A DNA stretch of 64,000 nt, from the NCBI GenBank assembly GCA_944990035.1, contig CALYLX010000066.1, positions 1-64,000 of the forward strand. Direction: 5' to 3'. The notes below the pieces were generated by a model. That model ran no database searches and was not told the origin of the DNA. It saw nothing but the letters and a program-made list of their open reading frames with translations. This DNA comes from Clitopilus passeckerianus. Taxonomy: Eukaryota; Basidiomycota; Agaricomycetes; Agaricales; Entolomataceae. Each line of letters starts with the position of its first letter. Positions within the stretch are counted from its first letter, which is position 1. A program made the position numbers and the translations under genes. This document shows, one piece after another, positions 31,848 to 42,459 of this stretch.

Positions 31848-33636
31848 TTAATTTCTACTCACACTTCCTAAGCTACTTCTTTGTTTGCTAGCATCACCAC
31901 CCTTCGAAACATTCTCGGCCCTCTCCCATTGCTTCCAAGGCTCATCACCAGGAACCACTCTCGCTGAAGCAAGCTGAAATAAAAAAGCTTCTAGGCGTCC
32001 AATTAAGAGAGAAGTCCAGATAAAGACGACATCCACAGCGGCGCCTATGGGTGATTTTTGGTCCAACACATGAGAATGTGGCACTTGCAGGGATAATCCA
32101 AGTGGGATTGGCGTGACTCGTAAAGTCTGTCGGAAACTTCGCCTGCCCATCTCCTCGCGTTCTCCATCCGCGAATATGTCGAAAAAAAGTGCCTCGGAGG
32201 AGACATGGAAGATACCCTCCGTTTCACACCCAAGCAGATACGCATGTCTCGCTGATGGGCAGAGGAATAGGATCGTGAAGACCCGTGGAGCAGAATAGTG
32301 GATTGTAAGCTGCTTTTTTGAATTCGGGCTACCAAAGACAGAAGGCTTGGAAGCGGGATCAAAAGGCGTGAAGGTGATGGCTGCCCGTCTTTCATTCGCC
32401 CTTCTCTGCAGGAACGATTGGACCCGTCGCCTTGCATATGCCTCGAAGGCAGATTCGCCGCGCCATGCAACACCTCCTCCCGTACGCCCATCGGTCGGTA
32501 TGTCCTTTAGCGGGGGCCGTCTACCAGCAGGGCCTAAGGGCTCTGGACGTATGAAAACATCAAGACGTTTCCTATAGTGAAGTTTCCACGCTTCTAGAAG
32601 GATCCTGGGTAGCGATAAGAAGAGGCTGCACGGCGCCCATAACAGTGTAGATGTGATCCCAAATGCGTTCAAGGGTTCTGCCTTTAGAGGCCGTAGGACA
32701 GCAGTGAGTTTGAGTGGACCAGGTTGGGGACTTTCCGAAGAGAGGTTCGCGGCTGCAGTATGAAGGTCGATCCTGACCACGGGGCTGGGAGGGTCCACTG
32801 GCCGAAGAGACTGAGAGGCTGGCGAATGGCTTGGGGCTTTCACGGCTACCGTGTAAAATCCCGTTCGGTCATTAAATGGCGAAACGTGGAATTCACGTCT
32901 AAAGGTCCACTGGTGATCAAATCTGTTGCGTTATTGTTGATTTCCGTTACATGAAATGCACGACACTTTATTACTTACCCGCTGGGTGGAGAAGGGTCTT
33001 CATTGCATCCGACTTCTAGGATGTGGGCGTGCGTTTCGCCAAATGTATTATGAATCTTGAAAAAATCAGGGTTAGAAAGTGCGCTGCATCTCTAGAAGGT
33101 AATCCACTAACCTCCAGGACTACGAGCCAGAGCATGTCCGCCCGATAACAGAAATACACGGTAAGAGGATTGATCCCTTCAAATCCCAAAACACTTGGCA
33201 TAGTCATCATCCAGGCAGTTTTGAACTCCGGATTATTAGCCGTCAGATACCCTTGAGAGGTCAGAAGTGCTGTTAATTTCTGCCTTAATGAGCTGCAGCC
33301 TCGTTCCAGGTAGGGTTTGGAACGTAGGCTGAGGAGTTGACCAAGGGTCGATCCATAACCGAAAAGCAGGCCCCAAAGTATATTGAGACGCCCTTGCTCT
33401 AGTGCGTCTATTGAAACAAGTACCGAGATAGTAGGGTATGTGAAGCTATGCCTCGATTTAACGGGGAGAAGGCGTGCATGAGTGACTCTATTCCGGAGGA
33501 TGTAGCCTTCAGGACGACCCGAAGACGCTGTTATATTGGTCGCCCATTTCGACGTAGCGTACCGTAAGGCAGCAACGGCCATAAGTCCATAGGCAAAAAG
33601 GGATACAGTATCTTGCAGCGAGATTGGAATTGTCAT
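31848..33636 (-). CDS. DUF1365 family membrane protein
   Basis: Three or more exons code for about 550 residues. A transmembrane stretch (VSLFAYGLMAVAALRYA) is followed by the DUF1365 signature: YILRNRVTHARLLPVKSRHSFTYP read across the segment, GFEGINPLTVYFCYRAD, and after splicing IHNTFGETHAHILEVG and FHVSPFNDRTGFYTV. A second hydrophobic region (ITSTLLWAPCSLFLSLPRILLEAW) lies in the C-terminal half. In bacteria the family is often encoded beside cyclopropane-fatty-acid synthase-like and FAD oxidase genes, so a lipid role is suspected. No such neighbours exist here. Clear junctions are at about 33109/33082 and 32996/32936. Confidence 0.85.
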
Positions 33637-33888
33637 GAGAGCACAAGGTCAACGTGGAAACCCATAACCATCTGCTAATGACCTTCGATTCAAAGACTCG
33701 ATTGCAAGCCATATCTTGGTGGCTGTGTCAAACGGGATCAAAATGTGCTGGTATGTCAGCAAAGTCACATGAGCGTGCCATGGCTTCCGATTGCCGATGC
33801 GCGTCCAGCCGACCATCGTTTGTTGGGCTGCTGCACTGTCGCTTCGGTCTACTAACATTTACCATCCTTTGCGATATCTATTGCCGAC

Positions 33889-35500
33889 ATGGAGGACTCA
33901 GAGGCCCAACCAAGAAGGACATCACCCAGAAAAGCTCTTCAGGTTGCAGAAAGCAAGGCTAAACGGCTGGAACGACAGCAAGCACGGTTTCGTGATCGTG
34001 GAGGGTCAGCTTATTGGCACAATGTCCATTATATCACCAACTGAAGTGAAGTTTGAAGAATATTTGTACCCACAGCAAGAAACACGCTAGCCGACATTCT
34101 GCTCGGCCGCACAACAGCAAACCAATCACCCAGTCGCCAGGCTAGGGCCCGAAGCCAGTCACGATCTCCAATAAAGGCGGGGGCTTCTACGTCACCTACC
34201 AAGAGGATTGCGGCATTATCTGTACAAAATCAAAGCAGGACACCTAAGAAATCTGCTGTTCCGCGTAAATCCACAGGTACTTATCATTCTCTACAATATT
34301 ATTTCACTTAGTGAAAGCGCATTCCATTCACAGCTCCTCGGGCAAAGAATCCACCTACGAAAATAGCAGAAACAGAAGGTAAAGAGCTATTCAGAAGTAT
34401 TCCGAGACCTATACCTATGGGAATTCGCAGAAGTATCTCCACTTCCGAAGCCAGGCAAGGCGACCGCTCGGAAATCTAGAGGAGGATCTACGAAGAAACG
34501 TCCTGCGAAGGTCAAGGGCACCCAGAGCAAGGAAGAACCTCAGCCGGACTCGAACATCGCACCTCCTGAAAAGACGGAGAAGCCCAAAAGGAAAGCGAAG
34601 CAATCCGCTTCTAAGAAGAAGGGTTAGTTCATGCCTTCCCTACAGCTCATCACACTTACTCTCGTACCTAGCCTCGGAGGTTACTGAATCGAAGCCCTCA
34701 GAGACCTCAGAACCCGCTGCCTCCGAACCCCTCGAAGCAGGAACTTCTCGCTCCGGTTCAATACCACGCGCAAAACGATCAGCTGTAGCTGGGACCAAGT
34801 CTAAACAGGCCAAGGTCCGCAAATCCGCACGTAAAGCTAGTGAACTTGAAGATGGGGACGACCAAGTCGAGGGGGACCAAGTTAAGAAGCAGCCACCTGC
34901 GTCAAAGAAACGAACGCGGGGCAAAGCCACTCAGGAGGACGAGGAAGTGGATGCGACAGGAGCCGGCCAACCAAGAAAAAGGGCAAAAACCTCAGAGGAG
35001 ACTACGACTAGGAAGAAGACAAGAGAAGCAGAGGTTGCCGATGCCCAACCCATTGAAACGAACCAACCGGATGAGAAACCCAAGAGAAGATCGCGGAAGC
35101 AAAACGTAAGTGGAAGTGAATACGAGGACGCAGAAACGAAACCGTCAGGGGGGACACAGCGGAAGAGAGCAAAAGTTGCAGTAGTTGAAGATGAACCTGA
35201 GGAGGATACGCGTCCCGCCAAACGGACGAAGACTGCCAGTAGAAAGGCCAAGGCGGAAACGTCCACTGCGAAGAAGGCTACACGAGCAAGCAAAACGTAA
35301 GTACCGTTCAGGAGTGCTTCACAATCCGGCCATTCATGTTGTTATTTAGCACGACGCAGCGGGAGGGTCAGGCGTCGAAGTCTGGCAAGACCTCAGGAAG
35401 ACCCAAAATCACCGGTCCTAGAAAGAGCGTGATGATTCGCATGAAAGAGCCCCCTCCTCCAATAGACGATGAGCCAGACCCCATTAATTTCTTATCCTAG
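33889..35500 (+). CDS. Lys/Arg-rich disordered nuclear-type protein, family unknown
   Basis: I do not recognise a family. From the ATG at 33889 about six exons give roughly 440 residues, almost all low-complexity. Repeated Lys/Arg clusters (KKKTREAE, RKRAKTSEE, KRRSRKQN, PAKRTKTASRKAKAE) alternate with acidic Ser/Pro/Thr stretches. Two short parts look more constrained: FRDRGGNTLADILLGRTT near the N-terminus and PRKSVMIRMKEPPPP at the C-terminus, preceded by an SGRPK element like half an AT-hook. A chromatin or nucleolar role is a guess from composition only. The first intron (34005 to about 34086) needs an AG at the CAAG step to keep frame. Confidence 0.6.
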
Positions 35501-35693
35501 ATTATCATTTAGTCCCACATCTAGAAACCACATCTGTATTCTTCTAGCACGGAGCATTCAATTTGTAGCATATTGCATTCCGAATCATCCCATCTTCTCC
35601 TGATGAGTCTCGACGAATCAAGAAAGATAGTCCATAGTGACGCTCGATTAGTGTGGGTACAGGTATGTATGGTCAGGTAATTAAAGCAGTAAG

Positions 35694-38600
35694 TTAAACG
35701 GGTAAAGGTTTGGCGCTTGGCGGCCCCATTGGAGACCGCCGTCGCGGGTCTGCGGGCAGTTGGTCAAGTGAGTCTCCAGGCGTCGAAGGAGTTGGAACCT
35801 GAGCCGGGGACACTAGGTGCATCGGGCTGGTAGGTGTCTGTAACTGTAGATTTTCACTAGTCCGTAAATCTTCATCGTCACCACCTTCTGCATCGGAGTC
35901 CATATCCATTGCCATGGAGGCATCTTCAACCGTGTCGTCTCCCATGTCAACATCCATGCCATCCGCCGAGTCTGGGGTTTGCGCGGATGTTGAGGTGGAT
36001 GGCGTGAGTAGTGCAGAGGTCGATGAGCTCTTCTGTCGACTCGATTTCTTCATCTTATGCACTATCTTCGTGACATATTCTTTCGCGAATTTCGTCATCT
36101 TTGCCGTTTTGTCATCGGAAAGCTTGTCTAGTCGATTCTCCTTGTAACTCGCCGATTTCTTCTCCTTCTCAGCAATGATATGGGTCAACTTTAATGATTT
36201 CAATGATTAGATAGTTAGCCAAATAGATAATAAAGTCACGCACCTCCTTGGCATGCTTCTTGAATGTGGCACTGTCCATGGATTTTGAATACTTGCTCAA
36301 ACACTTGACCACAATCGGGCTGATCAACTTGTGAAGTTGCTTTTCTTTGAGCACTTCCTTCTCTTGTGGGGAAGTAGATTTCTTTTTTTCCTTCGCTTTC
36401 TTCCTTTCTTCCCTAGCGGCCGCCTTCGCTGCTGCTGCTGCCGACTTCTCCTCTGCGACCTTTGCCTCTTGTGCAGCCTTTTCAGCTTCGGCTGCCCTCA
36501 TCTGCGCTGCCTGCGCGATCACCGCCCTGATGGCATCAGACGTTGGCAGGAGCGATTGTTGTGGTTTTGGAGGTTCAGGCATAACTGGTAGAGGAGCCGG
36601 TGGCTCTCGCAACACTACAGGGGCTAGCTTGAATTCAGCAGCGACATAAAGGTCCTCCCTGGGACGCTTGGGCGACCTGTAGCCTGCATCATCGTCGAGT
36701 GGCGCGTCCTGCTCCACAACCTGATCATCCTCCTAATCTTGAGCGTCAGTAAAAATATTATATGTCAAGTGAACCACCTCCACCTGAAGCAATCGTTTCG
36801 CTATTCGTTTGTACAATGGGAGCGTCTCCCAGTGATCCAGGAGCTGTGGAGGGAACGTTCGTCAGCTACGCATTTGTCGAATCATGTATGTTTACCTTCT
36901 GGGCTAACTCTCTGAGAGGTCCCGTTAGATCCTCGTTATCCGCTATTGCTTTCACAGGGACAGCAATCTTGGAGTCGTCAACTTTGTTGCGGTTCATTAG
37001 TGGCCAAAGGTTGATTGTCTCCAGGATCTACAAGTAATCTGAGGCCAAACGCTCTGAGTGATGGAAACACGACGTACGAGGCTTGAAAGCTCCGCGTCAC
37101 TGGAGTAATCGTCCAGAAGGTTTGTCATTAGACTGTAACCACGGAGCCGCATAATTTGCCGCAGTGCAGCCTGATCCTCTGTAATCTATAAAGAACATGA
37201 GTTGATAGTCCCACTGAAGTTTGGAATTGGTAAATGCTCAGTACCTTAATACGGGTCAGAACTTTAATGAGAACCTTGCGACTCTGAGTCTGTCTGATGG
37301 CTGCAATGAGGGTAGGTGCATCTTTCTCCGAGATGGGTTTCACAGACGGCTAAGGTAACTTAGAACCAAGCTCACTGCCATAGGCTGTGAAATGACATAC
37401 CAAAAAGTCTGGGTCGTCGATTTTCTTGCCCTTCTTCTTCTTTGTTCCCTTGAGCTCCATGATCTCAGCCTCATCTGTGATACCAAGCGCTGGAATTATC
37501 CATTAGTTCCAAGCATAACTGCGAGATATGAAGAGTGTTACCATCCAGTAGAAGATCGTCCATAACTGCGACATCTGTCTGCGTCTTGCCACCAATGAAA
37601 CCAACGCAGTTGGGTTCACCGCAGTAACACGTTTGTGCTTGGTGTCTGTGGGAACAATCTGAGTATATGCAATTTGAACATTAAGAAGCGTGGCAGACCC
37701 ATAGCGATCGACATTGTAGTTGAAGGTGATTTCTTCAAAACGCTGGATGTTGCGCTTTGCAAAGATCCCCATACGGACGTGATCTCCGACCGTCCATTTT
37801 GCGACGTAGCAATTGGGATTGCAGCTATGATTGGCAAAACGCCCGATTCCACCGCTTTTTGTGGCATCAATGAACTGAGGGAATATGAACAAGGAGAGGG
37901 TAACTAGTACTATAATCACGTACTTCATCTTTCTGAAGCATCATGAAATAGAAATGCTGTATCCCTTCGTTTGCATAATCACGCATCCGCTTCTTGAACG
38001 AGCTTGGGCTAACGACGTCGCCAACATACTCATAGATGAATGAATCCCTGGATTGAAGGTCAGAGGGCTTCCTTTCCAAACCGAGTCGTTATGAAATTAC
38101 TTGGGGATATCGGTCTCTGCGCGAAGGCCGTAGCCCTTCATCTCCGTCAGAACAATCTCAATATCAGCATATTGTCGAGTTTGAAATCTAGAAGAAGCTC
38201 TTGAGATTCTGCTGTAGAGTGGGCGTGTGTACGTAAGCCGCACCTTCGGTTCTGGCACCTAGTGCCCCAGCGGCAATCTTCAGCGAGGCATTCGACTTGG
38301 GTCAATCGATTTATACAGTCAGATTTGGCCCCACAGGGGTCGGCGATGGTGCGTTTACCTGCAGCAAAACATGAAGCATTGGATACTGCATACTTCGCAC
38401 CATAAACGCATTCAAATAAATGAACTCACCAGCCTGATAACCACAGTCACAGGTCATGCTCTCCAGCGCTTCCCTAGACCTTCCTAACGACTTGTATTGA
38501 TAATTATTCTCAACAATCTCTTTGAAAGTTGCCACTGCCTCCTGTCTTGCGACCGGCAGGTCTCCAATTAGCTGAACGGGGGTCTTTGACGCCTTCTTCC

Positions 38601-39003
38601 TGTTATTACCAGTCCCAGGTGGTGGTGTTGAGGACTCTGATTTTGATTCATGGCGAGCGGATGGTGGGATTGGAGAGGCAGATTTGGAGGGTTTCATCCG
38701 CGAACTCTCGTCATTTAGCGTTGGAGAACCGTCTGAGTCAAAATTTAGTAAATCTTCACTCTTGGAAACGTCGCTTGTGCCAGCTAAAGATTGGTTTGGC
38801 AAAGAGTCCTCTGGTTCAGCCTTCTGAGTCACAACCCGCCAGTCAATATGGTTCAATAACAGTCAAGGTGGCGACCGTACGTTTATGCTTTCAAGCTTCA
38901 CTTCTGTCTTCATAATGCCGTTGACAGTACCGTCATGCGTAGCTGTAGGTGTGGTGAAGGTCTCCGCATCGAAAGCCTCCTGCTTAACAGGTGGGCTGGA
39001 CAT
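35694..39003 (-). CDS. SET2: Histone H3K36 methyltransferase SET2
   Basis: Many short exons. After a disordered start ([16 protein letters not shown]) come the AWS Cys cluster ([10 protein letters not shown]...DPCGAKSDC...[17 protein letters not shown]), the SET domain ([55 protein letters not shown]) and a post-[16 protein letters not shown]. The C-terminal region holds an SRI domain ([20 protein letters not shown] ... [15 protein letters not shown]), which binds the phosphorylated Pol II tail. An Ala/Lys/Glu-rich coiled stretch precedes it. Set2 methylates H3K36 on transcribed genes. About 50 nt after [11 protein letters not shown] are intronic although open in one frame. An in-frame ATG at 39051 exists; 39003 is preferred. 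It is divergent from RPA49. Confidence 0.93.
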
Positions 39004-39484
39004 AGTTTTGAGGAGGCGTGATGTTGGTGGGTGTGGTGTGAAATCAAACACTCCTGCCTGGGCGACAATGGCAGTGATGGGGCGCTTCTGCTCTCAGACA
39101 CGACAGACAATATCAGCCTAGACGGGCTTAGAGTATGCGTTTTGGCAAGTATATGACACTAGTATTTGCACGGCGAATTGCCAAGTGGTGGCAATTTGGG
39201 CAAGTCTATAGAGATTATCTGCCCGTAGAACAGCGTCGCAACCTAGGATTTGGATTGTCTGAATGTGCATTACGACGACCTTGACTTTGAACTCACATTC
39301 GAGCCAGCAATTTGGTGCGGGAGCAGCAACCAAGTCGTTAGGACCCTGTTGGTGCGAGAAACGCAAGAAGCGAAGACAAGCGGACAAACAGACGCATCTC
39401 TCCTTTCCCTCCATCCCTATTGGTTATTCGTGATCCACGAACAAAGTCACAACTGGCTACGAAAACGTCTGATTACCAGTCGCT

Positions 39485-41202
39485 ATGCCGAGTGAAAAGA
39501 TCAGCAAAAAACGAAAGCGAGAGGCAGAGGACATCGTTGTAGAAATTTCTCAGCCATCGGAAAGCGCGTACGGGCCAATCCTCGGTCAATCAATCTTTCT
39601 CCTTCTTCTCAGAAAATTGTTCTAATATACATTGCAGTAAGCTATCCAGGCGTGGAAGCACCAAATTCAGTGGGATTCAAGTGTTATACTCGCAAAAGGT
39701 CGAAGGGGGGAAATGATGGAGAGGAAGAGAGTGCTGCAGACGTGGAGCAGGACCTGCTCGTTGTCGGGGAGAGCGAAGGCATGGAATTTGTCTCAAATCC
39801 AACAGAGACTGAAAGAGCCGCCAATTCGGGGTGCAGGTATGTTCGTTGTATGATTCGAGAGCGTCTAAGATCGCCCCTCCGACGTGGTGTTTTTAGGTAC
39901 CTAATTGCAATACATGACCGGCAGACGTCCTCTTTAAAGGTTCTCAAGACCAATAAAACGCCTCATATCCTTACACCAACAGTGAAAGCTCTCAAATCAA
40001 TACCGATATCTCAGCCCACTCCAATGCAGTACATGGAGGCCCGAAACGCTCTCGGAGAAACGTTTGGTACCAAAAAGGCTAAGGCCAATATTCGTGCCCG
40101 TGAACGGAATCGCGTCGATGTCAGCGCCATGGAAGGGGTCATCGATCACCTACAAGAGGGTATTGATAAGGGTGCCGTCAATCTCATGACACAAGGTACG
40201 AAGTTGTACGGACTTTATAGCGTTTTCACCGTCAATAACATTTGTGGCTCGCAGATGAAGCCCAAGAGGCCGCAGATGCAAACCGACTGGTGCCTCCGTT
40301 TAATGCGACCACCGACGATCCCTCGGAAGTGTTTCCTCTCCATGGAATCATACCTGAAGTGGAATGGAGAGCACTGTCTATCAGCCAATTCGACGCAGCC
40401 AAAACCGATAAAGATCGAGAAAAACTTCTCCCTCATTGGCACTCAAAATGGCTTAACGCGCACATCCATAGTCTTAAGGATGCAACATCCTCAAAGTCCA
40501 AAAAACACAGCCTGTGCGTCTCCTCTCGCTGAAGTTGCATGTCGTTGACGGACGTTCGATTTTCAGAAAAATGGCACTCTATATTTCGATCCTTTTGGCT
40601 TTCCGTCGTGTCGCTGGTCGTAAGGGCGGGATTGACAGGTCTGTAGCCGAAGAAAAGATGCTCGGCGTTCCAACCGTCATCTTGGACGGTCTTCTCGCAA
40701 GATTTACCGAGGTTGCCCGTGAATCAAACAGGTACGTTTTTCGAAACTGGAGCATTTTCATTCCAACTAAAGGCATGTAGCTATACACAGACGACAGCTA
40801 CAGAAACTAAACTACTGACATACCTCTTTGCTTTATGTCTCAAACTCGACCAATACGCTGCTGATACGAGCGCGCTCGCACAGGATCTCAGTATGAATCT
40901 GTCAAAGTATGTCTTCTTTTTTATTCAATATATATATGAGTCAATTTATCGGGATATGTCATATCCAGGGTCAATCAACTATTCAAAACTCTCGGTTAGT
41001 GGACTTTCCTCCAACTCTTTCCCTTGCCGATGGATCTCTGAATCCCCATGCCTCTAATTTAGGTTGCAAGATACAGCTTCTCCCACAGCAGGAGCGTATG
41101 CGACTAGGCATACCTGACACCGTTGCCGACGTTAAAAGAGCCGTGCTAAACGCACCTGTCTCGTTCCCTAAGCCGAAGAAAGTCAACCGCCGGAGAGGTT
41201 AA
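39485..41202 (+). CDS. RPA49: RNA polymerase I subunit A49 (RPA49)
   Basis: Seven or so exons. The N-terminus is basic (MPSEKISKKRKREAED) and leads into the dimerisation module that pairs with A34.5 (GFKCYTRKR, RYLIAIHDRQTSSLKVL). A linker includes the RARERNRVDVSAMEG segment, and the C-terminal tandem winged-helix region follows (LPHWHSKWLNAHIHSL, MALYISILLAFRRVAGRKGG, GVPTVILDGLLARFTEVA, KLLTYLFALCLKLDQYAADTS, VNQLFKTLGCKIQLL). This is the A49/POLR1E layout; the protein aids Pol I initiation and elongation on rDNA. Splicing from the Gln at about 40193 to DEAQEAADANRL keeps frame. It ends with PKPKKVNRRRG. Confidence 0.9.
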
Positions 41203-41383
41203 TGTGTGCAAAAGCGGAAAGCAAGATAGATTAACGGGCGATAGATACATTCCCGGTGTAGATAGGATAGGTATTATGAGACGGCGTCGATCTGTACCTA
41301 AAATGCACAGTACACAGGGCATGCGACGGCGTTTGCAATATGCCAACGGAATTGTGTTTGTACGGATGGATTAATGGGAGGGT

Positions 41384-42016
41384 TTAGGGCAATGGGTTGG
41401 TAGCCACGAAGTAGATAGGGTGTAGACCATTCCGTCTTTGCCCACACGTTGAGATCTGTTGAGGTGTGCTACGGCGTGCATCGTGTCGGTCCAGAGCACT
41501 CGGTTTGGTCGCGGCGGAGGACAAAAATGGGTGGGCCAAAATGATGTGCGTCATCCGAGGATCATCGTAAGGCGAAATTTGGTAGAATCGAAGGGATTCG
41601 AGGGTCGTAATCTTCATGGACGACGGCGCCACAAATCGACAGCGTGCACGGAATCGCATAAGCGGGTGATTCGGACAAGCGAATCTTCGATGCCTGTTGA
41701 GCAGGAAGAAAAATTGAATGTAAGCGAAGAGCCAGAGAACAGAGGAGCTGCACCTACAGTCGTACAGGGTTACCAGTCGCCTTTGCACACCGGGAAAGAT
41801 AACCCTAAAGTAACTGGAGTACTTTGCAGAGAGAACCGCGGGGCAATGCGATGGTTCTTGACAGTATGTAAGGCATCTGGAGCACCATTCGCGGTGGTAG
41901 GCATCGTCCATCATGTGCATAGGGTGGTCTGGTGGTGTGTCGTTGGGACATCCACAACGAATACGAAAATGACAGAGATCCTCGATAGCACAGTTACAAG
42001 TCTGGCAGGCGGGCAT
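41384..42016 (-). CDS. Doubtful Cys-rich hypothetical protein
   Basis: The minus strand is open for over 200 codons. The first 70 residues, from the Met at about 42016, contain a striking Cys/His pattern (CQTCNCAIEDLCHF, CGCPNDTPPDHP, HREWCSRCLTYCQEPSHC) that looks like a small metal-binding domain. The remainder is less protein-like and a probable intron starts after VLSAK (GTACTCC donor). The opposite strand is also open over most of the interval, so the frame alone proves little. The minus strand is preferred for the Cys spacing. It is convergent with RPA49, 181 bp away. Confidence 0.35.
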   Translation of the reverse strand: MPACQTCNCAIEDLCHFRIRCGCPNDTPPDHPMHMMDDAYHREWCSRCLTYCQEPSHCPAVLSAKYSSYFRVIFPGVQRRLVTLYDCRCSSSVLWLFAYIQFFFLLNRHRRFACPNHPLMRFRARCRFVAPSSMKITTLESLRFYQISPYDDPRMTHIILAHPFLSSAATKPSALDRHDARRSTPQQISTCGQRRNGLHPIYFVATNPLP

Positions 42017-42459
42017 TATTGAAGGGAACAAGGCTTTGGTTGAAAGGGATTGTAAGGCACTGTAGGGGAAGGATAGCGTATGCTCCTTTATATTCCCAGT
42101 CTCACAATCTAGCCGTCAAATCAGCGGGGACTACATTTGACCAATTCCGTACCCATAAGGAGGCGGATATGAAAAAAAAGCGGCGTCTACGCGTCTTGCC
42201 GTATCCTCGTCGGAGACCAGAGGGTACGTATCGATGGTTCCGTAATTGTGTGCTGTATGTATATCATCATGTCAGTACAGGTTCGGTGAATGGCCCGCAG
42301 GTTCTGAGCGTCATGCAATCTGAAACCGAATTTGAAATAGGAGGCCTACACAGAAACGGTGATCGCTCTCGACTAATGGGTACGCGTCGTCCACCTTTGG
42401 GACTCCCGAGGTCGGTCGCAATGCAGGAGGACTTTGAAAGAGCATTAATGAGGCCTTAA

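Noticed and set aside
38824..38880. Coding segment HIDWRVVTQ between the first and second SET2 exons
   Set aside because: It lies between a good GTACGG donor and a GACTCAG acceptor; removing it joins the exons in frame, so it is read as intron.
41459..42022. Plus-strand gene of about 187 codons
   Set aside because: It overlaps a minus-strand frame with a better Cys/His pattern, has no domain-like content, and would leave RPA49 with an odd tandem neighbour.
42019..42459. Plus-strand 146-codon gene
   Set aside because: No family resemblance, no splice context, and composition like non-coding sequence.
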